Position numbers and translations under genes: made by a program. This document shows positions 8,707 to 17,217 of a stretch of 64,000 bases of DNA, one piece after another. Positions within the stretch are counted from its first letter, which is position 1; each line of letters opens with the position of its first letter. The stretch is from Xanthobacter autotrophicus. GTDB taxonomy: Bacteria; Pseudomonadota; Alphaproteobacteria; Rhizobiales; Xanthobacteraceae. The DNA is taken from positions 558,001-622,000 of the forward strand of contig NZ_VAUP01000015.1 of NCBI RefSeq assembly GCF_005871085.1. The letters are read 5' to 3'. The notes below the pieces were generated by a model. It saw only the letters and a program-made list of their open reading frames with translations, did no database searches and was not told where the DNA came from.

Positions 8707-10971
8707 ATGCCGAGCCGCGCTCCGGGCGATGACGAATCCCAGCCCTCAGGCGCCCTGCGGCTGGTTCGCCCCGAAATCCGTTATTTCGTGATCGTACCCG
8801 AAGACGATCCGGGAGCGGCCAGCGCGCTGCAAGGGTTCTCGCACGGCATCACTAGGGTCGACAACTTGGTTCGCTCGCTGGTCCATCTCCCGGCCGATGT
8901 CGTCGAATTCGCGCTACCCGAGCCCGTTCTGTCTGGCCGCCGGGTCAACGGCGTCGCATCATGGCACTGGATGCCCGTCGCGCTCTACGCATTGACGGAG
9001 CTAGTCGTCTCCGCCGAGATGCCGTTTTGGGTGATGCTCACGCATGATCCGGCGGTCGCCTCCGCGGTCGACGCTTGGATCGCGACCCAGCACTACAAGC
9101 CGCTCCACATAAGCGAGGCGGCAGGCCCAGGCCGCGCCAATGCCCACACGGTTGACCCCGACCAATTGCGGGACCATTTCCGTGCGCTCCTCGCCCAAGT
9201 CGCCGCGGACGAGCCCGAGCTTGAGCGCCGGCTGGTCAGTGAAGGTCTTGAACACTGGAAAGGACGCCCGGCGCGCGACTTCCCCGTACCGGTACCTGGG
9301 CACAATGTAACCATGTCAAACGTCATGGCGCTGCAAGGAATCGGGTTCCGCTTCGTCGACGCCGGGCCGGAGATTCCCGCCGACCCCGAAGACTATCAGC
9401 GGTGGATCGCCGAAACTGCCAACGCCGTGCTCGACGAACGCCAGCGCTCGTACCGCTCGCCCGCACTGCGTACGACGCCTGCGCAGCCCGACCTGTACGT
9501 GACCGCCCCCGCGCTCTTCGCCCACGTCTATGAAGGCGGGTTTGATTTCCCCAAGGACGCGAACGGTCGCGCCGTGCGCGATATGCTGCAGATGATGCAG
9601 CGCCAGACCGGCTACCGCCTGACCGGGGCCGGCCGGGCCTGGGCCAGCAGCCTCAAGAGCCCGCTAGCGCAGGCGCTGCTGGCGATGCGGCGCAGCGAAA
9701 CACAGATCCAGGTAGCAGCGGCGGGCCTGGCCGCGGCCGGTACCCTCTCGGCCACCGTGCGGTTGCCGCCCGGGGTCAACCGCGCGCAAGGCACCGTGCG
9801 CCAGATGGCCAACCATGCGCGCTCGGAGAAGATCAAGCCGGCGGCTAAGCTAGTTAAGACCTTCGCCGACGTGCAGCACCGGTTGAACGAGGCGGTCGGC
9901 TCCACGCTCGGCGCGGTGATCGCGCGCTCTGAAACCGGGGTGAAGCTGGTCACCGACGTGCCGCTCGAATGGCTGCCTGTCGGCAACTTGCCGCTGATGC
10001 TGCGCCACAACGTGTCGCGGATTACCGCGACGCCCGGCAATCTGCTGATCGGCACGCTCGCGCGATCACAGCTCCTCCACCTCTCTGTAGAGGCGTTCCG
10101 CGAAGTATTGGTGATCTCGGCGATCGACCGCGAGGATCCGATCGCCAACGTGCTGCTCGATGCACTTGAAAGCTGGCGCGATGGCTATGAGGGCAGGATC
10201 ACGTTGCGGATCGTGCGGGTGCAGACGCGCGCGGCGTTCGTCGCCGCGATGAACGCCTATCGCGGCGCGGTCATGATCTTCGACGGCCATGGCCACCACG
10301 ACCAAGCGAGCGGCACCGCAACGCTCAAGATCGGTAAGGAAGACGTTTCGATCTGGGACCTCCGCGACGAGATCCATGTCCCACCGATCGTGATCCTCAG
10401 CGCCTGCGACACGCAGGCGGCCGACCGCTCGCACGCGACCACGGCGAACGGGTTCCTGAGCGCCGGCGCCACGACGGTGGTAGCCAGCCTGCTGCCGCTT
10501 CGCGCGGCGGATGCCGCGGTGTTCATCGCTCGGCTGGTCTGGCGGATCGCCGAGTATCTGCCGGCAGTGACCGGGCCCAATGGCCGCGCGGTGTTGTGGA
10601 GCGAGGTTATGGGCGGCATGTTCCGGTTGCTGCTCGTTTACGACCTCATCTTCCCGTTGCTCACGGCCGGCAAGCTCACTTTTGCGCAGTACTCGGAGCT
10701 GAACATGGCGGCAATCATCGCAACCACCAACCAAGATCCCAATTGGTGGGACGCTACGCTGACTTCGCTCGGCGAACATCTCAGCGAGGACAGCGGTACG
10801 ATCGCAAAGCGCGCCGCGCGTACGGTCGCATCCTCGGACGCGATCCGCTACACCCAAGTCGGCAATCCCGAACTTATCGTAATCAAGTCGATCGCGTTGC
10901 TTGAGGAGGTGGGTTACGATCCACGGGAGTTCGGGCGGTTCGTCACAAAGCCGTCCGTTGAGAAACAATGA
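8707..10971 (+). CDS. CHAT-domain (caspase-like) protein
   Basis: 754-aa protein whose C-terminal third is a CHAT domain, the caspase/separase-related peptidase fold. The catalytic dyad is visible as His in FDGHGHH (residue 528) and Cys in ILSACDTQ (residue 567), followed by the usual GFLSAGATTVVASL block. The TDVPLEWLPVGNLPLML segment just ahead also typifies the start of this domain. The N-terminal ~400 residues show no recognised domain and no TPRs; one stretch (about 315-345) is Ala-rich and amphipathic. No signal peptide. ATG 8707 is preceded by a TGAAAG ribosome site; GTG 8668 is an alternative adding 13 residues. CHAT proteases act as proteolytic effectors in several prokaryotic defence systems, and this one lies beside a restriction operon, so a defence role is reasonable but unproven. 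Confidence 0.85.
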   Translation: MPSRAPGDDESQPSGALRLVRPEIRYFVIVPEDDPGAASALQGFSHGITRVDNLVRSLVHLPADVVEFALPEPVLSGRRVNGVASWHWMPVALYALTELVVSAEMPFWVMLTHDPAVASAVDAWIATQHYKPLHISEAAGPGRANAHTVDPDQLRDHFRALLAQVAADEPELERRLVSEGLEHWKGRPARDFPVPVPGHNVTMSNVMALQGIGFRFVDAGPEIPADPEDYQRWIAETANAVLDERQRSYRSPALRTTPAQPDLYVTAPALFAHVYEGGFDFPKDANGRAVRDMLQMMQRQTGYRLTGAGRAWASSLKSPLAQALLAMRRSETQIQVAAAGLAAAGTLSATVRLPPGVNRAQGTVRQMANHARSEKIKPAAKLVKTFADVQHRLNEAVGSTLGAVIARSETGVKLVTDVPLEWLPVGNLPLMLRHNVSRITATPGNLLIGTLARSQLLHLSVEAFREVLVISAIDREDPIANVLLDALESWRDGYEGRITLRIVRVQTRAAFVAAMNAYRGAVMIFDGHGHHDQASGTATLKIGKEDVSIWDLRDEIHVPPIVILSACDTQAADRSHATTANGFLSAGATTVVASLLPLRAADAAVFIARLVWRIAEYLPAVTGPNGRAVLWSEVMGGMFRLLLVYDLIFPLLTAGKLTFAQYSELNMAAIIATTNQDPNWWDATLTSLGEHLSEDSGTIAKRAARTVASSDAIRYTQVGNPELIVIKSIALLEEVGYDPREFGRFVTKPSVEKQ

Positions 10972-11130
10972 TGTGAGAGCGGCCGCGAGCCGAGCTTTCC
11001 TGGCGGTCGCGCCACGTACAGATGGCAGTTCTTGGAATTAGCTTGATAGGCGCCGCATAACCGCAATGGCGCGGCTCGATATACCGCGTGGTGCATGCAT
11101 TGATTGGGCCACAGAAGGAAATCTGCAAGT

Positions 11131-11157
11131 TGGCGGAGCGATCGGGATTCGCACCAG
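11131..11157 (-). pseudogene. possible tRNA-Ser 3'-end remnant
   Basis: On the minus strand the sequence reads as a T-arm (TCTGG, loop TGCGAAT, CCCGA), seven acceptor bases TCGCTCC, then discriminator G and CCA. GCCA after CTCC is the tRNA-Ser pattern. The T-loop has lost the invariant TTC, one T-stem pair is mismatched, and no 5' half is present, so this is not a functional gene. Such 3' remnants are typical attachment-site relics left by tyrosine integrases, but a chance match cannot be excluded. Confidence 0.35.
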
Positions 11158-11264
11158 ACCGAAGCGCGCGATTCGAAAGAATTTACTCATTGACGTAGGA
11201 CCCGAGGCATGTTGGGCGCCAACGGCGCTCAAACCCACTCCTCGGCGCTTTTTAAACCATTGAA

Positions 11265-11286
11265 ATCTCAATGACATAGGTGTTCG
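11265..11286 (+). repeat. 22-bp imperfect direct repeat, copy A
   Basis: Reads ATCTCAATGACATAGGTGTT plus CG. It matches 19 of 22 bases with copy B at 18999-19020, in the same orientation, 7.7 kb away. Weaker similarity continues about 15 bases upstream. The two copies flank the MscS-to-winged-helix gene cluster. Confidence 0.5.
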
Positions 11287-11566
11287 TAGTTTCACTCTGG
11301 TCGGCGCGCCAGCACCGCCGATTGTTCTCCGCGGTGCGAGGTAGCCGCCGGAAGGCCTCCAGAGCAAAGGGCAGCGAATAGCCGCGCCAACAATCCCTGC
11401 TGCCCAAAGAGTTATTGCGCTGGCACCCCTAATGTCGTGGCTTCTATCATATGGGAAGCCGACGAAGGCTGACGCCGGAAGCTGCGCAGCGTCACGCTGG
11501 CGGACCTTGCAGACATACTGTTGCGAGACACGCGTCCGGCCGACGGCGAGGATACTTTCATCGGTT

Positions 11567-12595
11567 CTAAGGCGCGCCGGGCGAGCGCGATTTGGCACGG
11601 GGGGCGAAAGCCTCGCCGCGCGTTGTCGCCGGCACGTACACGAGGCTTTGTGTGGGCAAGGCCAGGGAATGCCCACCTGCTTCGCAGTGGTTGTAGATGA
11701 GGTCGATGATCTCGTTCTTGGCAGACGTTCCCATGGCGAGGCTGGCGACGCGGAACTGCAGTTCCACGTCGATCGCGACGGCGTCGATGGACGTCAGCGC
11801 AACAGCCGGCGGCGGATCCTTCACGATGCAGTTGCTGGCTTGCAGCACGGACCGCATCGCCTCCTCGATCCGGCGCGGCCGCTGCACGGCAGCGAAACGC
11901 ACGCCCAATGTGATCTGATGCGTTTCGTCGGGACGGCTGAGGCTGGTCAAGCCCTGTCTTGCCAGCATGCTGTTGGGCAGCACGACGATATTGTTCGCCC
12001 CGGTCAGCAGATTGGTCGAGCGCCAGTTGGTTTCGATGACACGGCCAGCGGTGCCATCGCTCAGCTGCACCCAGTCGCCTATCGCATAGGCCTTGCCGAG
12101 TGTCAGCGCGATGCCGGAAAAGACATCGCCGAGCGTATTCTGGAGTGCCAGACCCAAGATGACGGCGACCACGCCCGAGGTCGTCACCAGAGTGGCGATA
12201 GGCATGCCGAACACGAAGCCCATCACCGACAGCGCGACGCCGAGATAAATGACGGCAACGGCCATATCCAAGATGAGATGTGCTTCTCGCGGCTTGCGAT
12301 TGAGCCTGATGTAAATGTGGATGAGGCCGATGATTGTCCACGCGAGATGGGTCCACCAAAGAACCCTGGCGGACTTCGACAGCAACGCGGCGAAACCCTC
12401 CGTGTAGACGTCATCGGGCTGATGCGGCGCGATGCCTCCCGTGTAAAGAACGAGGCTCATGGCGGCGAAGAACAGGATCTGGACGATCAGGCGACCTGTC
12501 GGGCGGCTGCGGCCCTGAACGTGCCAGACGACGATGCCGGCAATGCCCAGGATGTTGATCAGGGCAAGCGGCAGGTAGTGGTCATCGCCAGACAT
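11567..12595 (-). CDS. small-conductance mechanosensitive ion channel (MscS family)
   Basis: 342-aa inner-membrane protein. The N-terminal half has four or so hydrophobic segments (about residues 8-25, 38-58, 78-97 and 110-165). The last is the pore-lining helix, with the Gly/Ala pattern VVAVILGLALQNTLGDVFSGIAL typical of MscS TM3. The beta domain follows (AIGDWVQLSDGTAGRVIETNWRST), then the C-terminal alpha/beta domain. It opens under membrane tension to release solutes. The tail after residue ~310 is short and Arg/Pro-rich, unlike the usual MscS end, and related proteins of this shape often carry a cyclic-nucleotide domain there, so the C terminus may be truncated. The start MSGDDHY is chosen because the hydrophobic N terminus begins there; no strong ribosome site is visible. 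Confidence 0.82.
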   Translation of the reverse strand: MSGDDHYLPLALINILGIAGIVVWHVQGRSRPTGRLIVQILFFAAMSLVLYTGGIAPHQPDDVYTEGFAALLSKSARVLWWTHLAWTIIGLIHIYIRLNRKPREAHLILDMAVAVIYLGVALSVMGFVFGMPIATLVTTSGVVAVILGLALQNTLGDVFSGIALTLGKAYAIGDWVQLSDGTAGRVIETNWRSTNLLTGANNIVVLPNSMLARQGLTSLSRPDETHQITLGVRFAAVQRPRRIEEAMRSVLQASNCIVKDPPPAVALTSIDAVAIDVELQFRVASLAMGTSAKNEIIDLIYNHCEAGGHSLALPTQSLVYVPATTRGEAFAPRAKSRSPGAP

Positions 12596-12718
12596 GGGAG
12601 AGATTCGCCGGGATTGCTTGCGGTAGACGGCACCGGCCGAGCCGGAATGATGGCGGGATCGGGCGTCCCGGAGCATCTCCGCATTTAGCGCAGAGATGCT
12701 CCGGTCGGCGCCAGGCGC

Positions 12719-13636
12719 TCAGTAGTCCCAGAAGACCGGAACCCAGCGGAAGTGGTCGCCCTCGACCGCTACATGGCCGACGGACGGGAACGGCAGGTGG
12801 GTGGCCACCAGCGATGATTCCGTAGCCGCCAGTTCCTTCAAGAGACGGACCCGGACGCGGGCGGCCTCTTCGGGGTCATGTTCGAAGCCGTTGTACCATT
12901 CGGGGTGTTCGAACCCGACCGCGAACACGGCGTCGCCGGCGAACATCAGCCGGTCGCCGCCGGACGCCACGCGGACCACGCTGTGGCCGGGGGTGTGGCC
13001 ACCGGTGCGAGAGACGACCACGCCCGGCGCCACCTCGGACTCCTCATCGAACAGCCGCAGATGGCCCTGATACTCTTTGGTGAACCGCTTCGCGGCGGCT
13101 CGAAGCGCATCCGGGAACCCCGGCGGCATGTCGACGTGGGAGAAATCGGGCGCCTTCCAGAACTCAACCTCGGCGGCGGCCACATGGATCCGCAGATCCG
13201 GACGCAGCCGCTCCTTCACTCCGTCGATGAGCAGCCCGCCGACATGATCCATGTGCATGTGGGTCAGGACCACGTCGGTCACGGCGGCCAGGTCGATGCC
13301 GACAGCCGCGAGCCGCTTGATCAGCTGCCCGGCCCGCGGCAGGTTCAGGTCCGGGTCGAGGCCCAGCCCGGCGTCGACGAGGATGGTCTGCCCGCCGCTG
13401 CGGACAACGACCACGTTTAGCGCCCAGTCGAAAGCCTCGGTCGGCAGGAACATATCGTTCAGCCAGGCCGCCCGTGCCGCCGGCTCGGCGTTGTGTCCCA
13501 GCATCTTCGTCGGAAGCGGCAGCACGCCGTCGCTGACGATCAGCACCTCGATCTCGCCGACCCGCACCGCGTAGCGCGACGGCACCAGTTCTTCGTGTCC
13601 CGTTCGACGGGGAGCGGAAGTGTTTTGCACGTTCAT
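12719..13636 (-). CDS. metallo-beta-lactamase-fold hydrolase
   Basis: 305-aa MBL-fold enzyme. The metal signature HMHMDH is at residues 126-131 (THMHMDHVGG). Further ligands lie in GGHTPGHS and FAGDAVF, and a C-terminal THLPFPSVGH supplies the last His. There is no signal peptide, so it is probably cytosolic. This group resembles quorum-quenching lactonase and AttM-like enzymes, but the substrate cannot be assigned from sequence. It has a clear ribosome site (GGAGGC) before ATG 13636 and lies 110 bp downstream of the flavoprotein gene on the same strand. It is the third of four similarly oriented genes behind the AraC regulator, which suggests a common stress-inducible set. Confidence 0.85.
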   Translation of the reverse strand: MNVQNTSAPRRTGHEELVPSRYAVRVGEIEVLIVSDGVLPLPTKMLGHNAEPAARAAWLNDMFLPTEAFDWALNVVVVRSGGQTILVDAGLGLDPDLNLPRAGQLIKRLAAVGIDLAAVTDVVLTHMHMDHVGGLLIDGVKERLRPDLRIHVAAAEVEFWKAPDFSHVDMPPGFPDALRAAAKRFTKEYQGHLRLFDEESEVAPGVVVSRTGGHTPGHSVVRVASGGDRLMFAGDAVFAVGFEHPEWYNGFEHDPEEAARVRVRLLKELAATESSLVATHLPFPSVGHVAVEGDHFRWVPVFWDY

Positions 13637-13746
13637 GTTTGCCTCCTGAGGTGGTGGAACCGACTGGGTCGGCTCCGCCGATGGAATGGGTTGTCGTGAG
13701 GATCAGCTCGCAGCCGCGGATGCGGCACGCGCGGCATTGGTCGCGC

Positions 13747-14952
13747 CTAAAGGTCGGTGACACGCTCGGGCTCCGCCGAGGCGAGGGCGACGTCGCGTTG
13801 GGCACGGGGCGGGTAGATCCACACTGTGTTGATCTCCCGCTTCAGCTTCTTGGCCTCGGCGCCCACGAACTCGACCTGGCGGTCCCAGCCGCGCGTGAAC
13901 AGCGCGCCAGCGTCGCCGAGGTCGAGGCAGGTCACATAGGCTTCCTGGTGGTAGGGAATGGTCGGCACGCCCAGCAGTTCAGCCGCGGCGTTGTGGCCGG
14001 CGAAGGCGCCCATGCGGGTGGCGTGCTGGCAGGACATCAGAGCGTAATTTCCGACGTTGTCGCGCGGCGCCTTGGCGGCATCGCCGGTGGCGAAGACGCC
14101 GCCCACGCCCGGGACGCGCAGGGCGCGGTCGACGAGCAGCCGGCCGAGATTGTCGCGCTCGGCCGGGATCTGCTGGGTCAGCGGCGCGGCGCGCATGCCG
14201 GCGGCCCAGATCACCGTCGCGCTCTCGATGCGCTCGCCGCCGGTGAGCGTCACGCCACCTGCATCCACCGAAGCGACGCCGGCGCCGAGCCGGGTCTCCA
14301 CGCCCACCTTGCGCAGGGCGTTCTCGATGACCGGGCGCGGACCGGCGCCCATGTCGGGCGCGATGTCGTCGTTGCGGTCGACGATGACGACGCGGATAGC
14401 GGCCTTGTCGCCGAGAATGGCCCGAAGCCGCGCCGGCATTTCCGTCGCCGCCTCGATGCCGGTGAAGCCGCCGCCGGCGACAACCACCGTGTCACGGGCA
14501 GCCGAAACCGGCTGGCGCGCCAGCCCGTGGAGATGGCGGTCGAGGGCGACGGCGTCGTCGAGTTGGTCGACGCTGAACACGTGCTCGGTGAGACCGGGAA
14601 TGTCCGGGCGAAACAGCCGGCTGCCGGTGGCGAGCACCAGCCGGTCATAAGCCAGAGTCCTGCGCTCGCCGCCGCCGGTGACGATCCCCACCGAATTGGC
14701 CCGGTTGTCGACTGTCTCGGCGGTACCCTGCACGTAGCGGACGTCGATCGCCTCAAGCAGTTCCAGAAGGGGCGCCGTCAGCGTCTCGGGCTTGGGCTCG
14801 TAGAGCCGCGGGCGAACCACCAGCGTCGGCTGCGGCGCCACCAGCTCAATCTCGAGTTGGTCGGGCGAGATGCCCTGGAGATCGCGCAGGCGCGCGGCGG
14901 AAAGGGCGGCATACATGCCGGCGAAGCCGGCACCGACGATGATCAGTCGCAT
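13747..14952 (-). CDS. NAD(P)/FAD-dependent oxidoreductase, NDH-2-like
   Basis: 401-aa pyridine nucleotide-disulfide oxidoreductase fold. The FAD-binding GxGxxG is at the very N terminus (VGAGFAGMYAA, residues 6-16). A second dinucleotide-binding motif VAGGGFTGIEAA lies near residue 158 for NAD(P)H. A VFATGDAA motif near 290 is the second FAD contact. No redox-active CxxC is seen, which fits type II NADH dehydrogenases rather than disulfide reductases. It would pass electrons from NAD(P)H to a quinone or other acceptor. It lies between the MBL hydrolase and the alpha/beta hydrolase, both on the same strand. The exact acceptor is unknown. Confidence 0.85.
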   Translation of the reverse strand: MRLIIVGAGFAGMYAALSAARLRDLQGISPDQLEIELVAPQPTLVVRPRLYEPKPETLTAPLLELLEAIDVRYVQGTAETVDNRANSVGIVTGGGERRTLAYDRLVLATGSRLFRPDIPGLTEHVFSVDQLDDAVALDRHLHGLARQPVSAARDTVVVAGGGFTGIEAATEMPARLRAILGDKAAIRVVIVDRNDDIAPDMGAGPRPVIENALRKVGVETRLGAGVASVDAGGVTLTGGERIESATVIWAAGMRAAPLTQQIPAERDNLGRLLVDRALRVPGVGGVFATGDAAKAPRDNVGNYALMSCQHATRMGAFAGHNAAAELLGVPTIPYHQEAYVTCLDLGDAGALFTRGWDRQVEFVGAEAKKLKREINTVWIYPPRAQRDVALASAEPERVTDL

Positions 14953-15060
14953 GTGAACTACTCCTGTGAGGGATTCCAGAAGGGCGTAGGCCGCCGCTGC
15001 CGCGCCGTTGAACCGGCGAGGCCTTGGGAAGCGGCTGCGATGCGGGAACGCGGGGAAGCG

Positions 15061-16026
15061 TCAGCCGGCTACAAAGGCGAGCAGCTCGGCTGTAACCAGA
15101 TCGGCATGGACGGTGCAGATGCCGTGCGGCAGCTTCTCATAGGTCTTGAGCGTGCCGTTCTTCACGAGCTTCGCCGAGAGCAGGGCAGAGTCGGCGATGG
15201 GCACGATCTGGTCGTCGGTGCCGTGCATCACCAGCGTCGGCACGGTGATGCGCGCGAGATCGTCGGTGAAGTCGGTCTCGGAGAAGGCGCGGATGCCGTC
15301 ATACTGCGCCTTGGCGCCACCCATCATGGCCTGGCGCCACCAGTTCCAGATGACCGCCTGCGAGGGCTCGGCGCCGGGCCGGTTGTAGCCGAAGAACGGG
15401 CCGCTGGCGAAATCGAGGTAGAATTGCGAACGGTTGGAGGCGAGCTTCGTGCGCAGGTCGTCGAACACCTCGATCGGCAATCCGCCGGGATTTGCCGATG
15501 TTTTCACCATCAGCGGCGGCACGGCGCTGATCAGCACCAGCTTGGCCACCCGGCCCTTGCCGTGGCGCGCGACGTAGCGGGTCGCCTCGCCGCCGCCGGT
15601 GGAATGGCCGACATGGACGGCGTTGCGGAGATCGAGATGCTCGACCACTGCCGCGACGTCGGCGGCATAGTGGTCCATATCGTGGCCTTCGCTCACCTGG
15701 GTCGAGCGGCCGTGCCCGCGGCGGTCATGGGCGACGACGCGATAGCCCCGGCCGACGAAGGCGAGCATCTGCGCATCCCAATCGTCGGAAGAGAGCGGCC
15801 AGCCATGGTGGAAGAAGATCGGCTGTCCGGTCCTCGGGCCCCAGTCCTTGTAGAAGATCTCAACGCCGTCCTTGGTGGTGACGGTACGCATGGTCGTGCT
15901 CCTCTCCGTGAGACTATCGTTACTCGCCCCTTCCGCCGAAGGGACACGGAGCGTCGCGGACATCGCGCCGGCGACGGCCGTCACCAGGACGTTGCGGCGT
16001 GATAGGCGGGGAAGCTGTCCGGGCAT
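15061..16026 (-). CDS. alpha/beta hydrolase (non-haem chloroperoxidase/esterase type) with Tat signal
   Basis: 321-aa protein with a twin-arginine signal (SRRNVLV at residues 9-15, then a hydrophobic stretch and VPSAEGA), so export in folded form is likely. The hydrolase domain from about residue 46 begins [18 protein letters not shown]. It has the oxyanion [11 protein letters not shown] motif, the nucleophile elbow GHSTGGGE, an acid in GTDDQIVP and the catalytic His in PHGICTVH. Relatives are annotated as cofactor-free haloperoxidases or esterases. A second good ribosome site (AGGAG) precedes ATG 15891, exactly where unexported relatives start, so a shorter cytoplasmic form may also be made. 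ATG 16026 has GGAG 8 bases upstream. Confidence 0.85.
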   Translation of the reverse strand: MPGQLPRLSRRNVLVTAVAGAMSATLRVPSAEGASNDSLTERSTTMRTVTTKDGVEIFYKDWGPRTGQPIFFHHGWPLSSDDWDAQMLAFVGRGYRVVAHDRRGHGRSTQVSEGHDMDHYAADVAAVVEHLDLRNAVHVGHSTGGGEATRYVARHGKGRVAKLVLISAVPPLMVKTSANPGGLPIEVFDDLRTKLASNRSQFYLDFASGPFFGYNRPGAEPSQAVIWNWWRQAMMGGAKAQYDGIRAFSETDFTDDLARITVPTLVMHGTDDQIVPIADSALLSAKLVKNGTLKTYEKLPHGICTVHADLVTAELLAFVAG

Positions 16027-16122
16027 CGTCTGTCTCCTTTGGTCGGTGGGCACGACATGGGATTAGCGCGAGGGATGCGGGGCCGCCCGAGAGCGATTGC
16101 CCCGGTTCGAGAGCGATTGCCG

Positions 16123-17073
16123 CTAACGTGCGCGGCGGCGCCATTCGCTCGGCGTCTCACCGGTCAGGCGTCTGAACGCGGCGCCGAAAGCGGACTGCGA
16201 GCCGTAGCCCAGCGCCACCGCGATCGACACGACCGGCTCATCGGTGTCGCGCAGCAGGGTCGAGGCCTGCGCCAGCCGGTGCTGCCGCAGCCAGGCATGC
16301 GGCGACAGCCCGGTGCTCTGCTTGAAGGCGCGGCAGAAATGGAAGCGCGACAAGTGCGCATCAGCGGCGAGCGCGGCAAGCGACAGGTCGGTGTCGCTGT
16401 CCGAGCGCAGGCGCTCGATGGCGCGGCGCAGCGCCGTCGGCGACAGTCCGCCCGATGCCGGCTGATAGCTCGCCGGGGCACCGGTGTGCACGGACAGAAT
16501 CCGCGCCGCCAGAAGCTCGGCGAGCTGCTGCCGGAACAGCGCGTCGAGGGCCTCACTGCCGTCGAGGACGTCCACCGCGCTCATCAAGAGGCGGGATGTC
16601 GTCGGATCGAGATGACCGGTACGCTCAAGCAAGGGCGCGGAGCCGGCCGTGTCGGCTTCGGCGGCGACGCGCTCCAGGACGGCGTGCGGCAGATAGAGCT
16701 GGAGGACGTTGACCGCTCCGCCAATGTCCCAGCGCGAACTGGTACCGGAGGGAATGATCGTCACCGCGCCCGGCCGCGCCGTTCCTGACGCCAGGGTCTT
16801 GCCCGTCCGGCGTTCCAGGCGCTGCATCGTGCCGATATAGGTCATGATGACATGGTCCTTCATCGGCTCGACGACATCGTGCAGCTCGCCGTGCTTCCAA
16901 TGGGCGATGGAACTGCCGGAAATCTCGGTGACGATGCGGCGTGGCGTGGTGCCGAGGACGCGCGCCATCTCGCCCGCCGGTGGCCGGGAGGCTGTCCACG
17001 GCTGTTCTTCGGTGCGTCGGGAAGTGCGGAACAGATCCTCTGGCGAGGGCACGCGCAGGATGGTCTCGTCCAT
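16123..17073 (-). CDS. AraC-family transcriptional regulator
   Basis: 316-aa regulator. The N-terminal ~190 residues form a cupin-like sensor domain of the AraC-binding type. The C-terminal ~100 residues hold the two helix-turn-helix motifs (LAALAADAHLSRFHFCRAFKQ and VVSIAVALGYGSQSAFGAAFRRLTG). The family binds DNA next to its target genes and usually activates them on ligand binding. It precedes, on the same strand, the Tat hydrolase, NDH-2-like and MBL genes, and faces the winged-helix regulator divergently across a 144-bp gap that should hold both promoters. The start MDETIL at 17073 is chosen; ATG 17100 is possible. The inducer is unknown. Confidence 0.88.
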   Translation of the reverse strand: MDETILRVPSPEDLFRTSRRTEEQPWTASRPPAGEMARVLGTTPRRIVTEISGSSIAHWKHGELHDVVEPMKDHVIMTYIGTMQRLERRTGKTLASGTARPGAVTIIPSGTSSRWDIGGAVNVLQLYLPHAVLERVAAEADTAGSAPLLERTGHLDPTTSRLLMSAVDVLDGSEALDALFRQQLAELLAARILSVHTGAPASYQPASGGLSPTALRRAIERLRSDSDTDLSLAALAADAHLSRFHFCRAFKQSTGLSPHAWLRQHRLAQASTLLRDTDEPVVSIAVALGYGSQSAFGAAFRRLTGETPSEWRRRAR

Positions 17074-17217
17074 CGATCCACGCTCACGGTTCGGTTGCAT
17101 CGTGAGCGCAGAGTGCGTCCGGGCCGGCGCGAAGTCCTTGCGGCGCGATTGAATTGATCTTGCTTTTGCGTCCAAAACGACGCGAAGCGGCCTTATGGGA
17201 AAAACTCCGTCCGGACC

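Larger units (their letters stand above)
10972..11566. other. 595-bp stretch without a supported gene
   Basis: No frame in this stretch gives a recognisable protein. It contains a tRNA-Ser-like 3' end (11131-11157), a near-perfect hairpin TTGGGCGCC/GGCGCTCAA (about 11212-11232) and the first copy of a 22-bp imperfect direct repeat (11265-11286). The mixture suggests an old integration junction. Confidence 0.5.

Noticed and set aside
13639..16002. A 787-codon plus-strand frame
   Set aside because: It is antisense to the NDH-2-like and Tat hydrolase genes, has no recognisable domain and reflects high-GC third-position bias.
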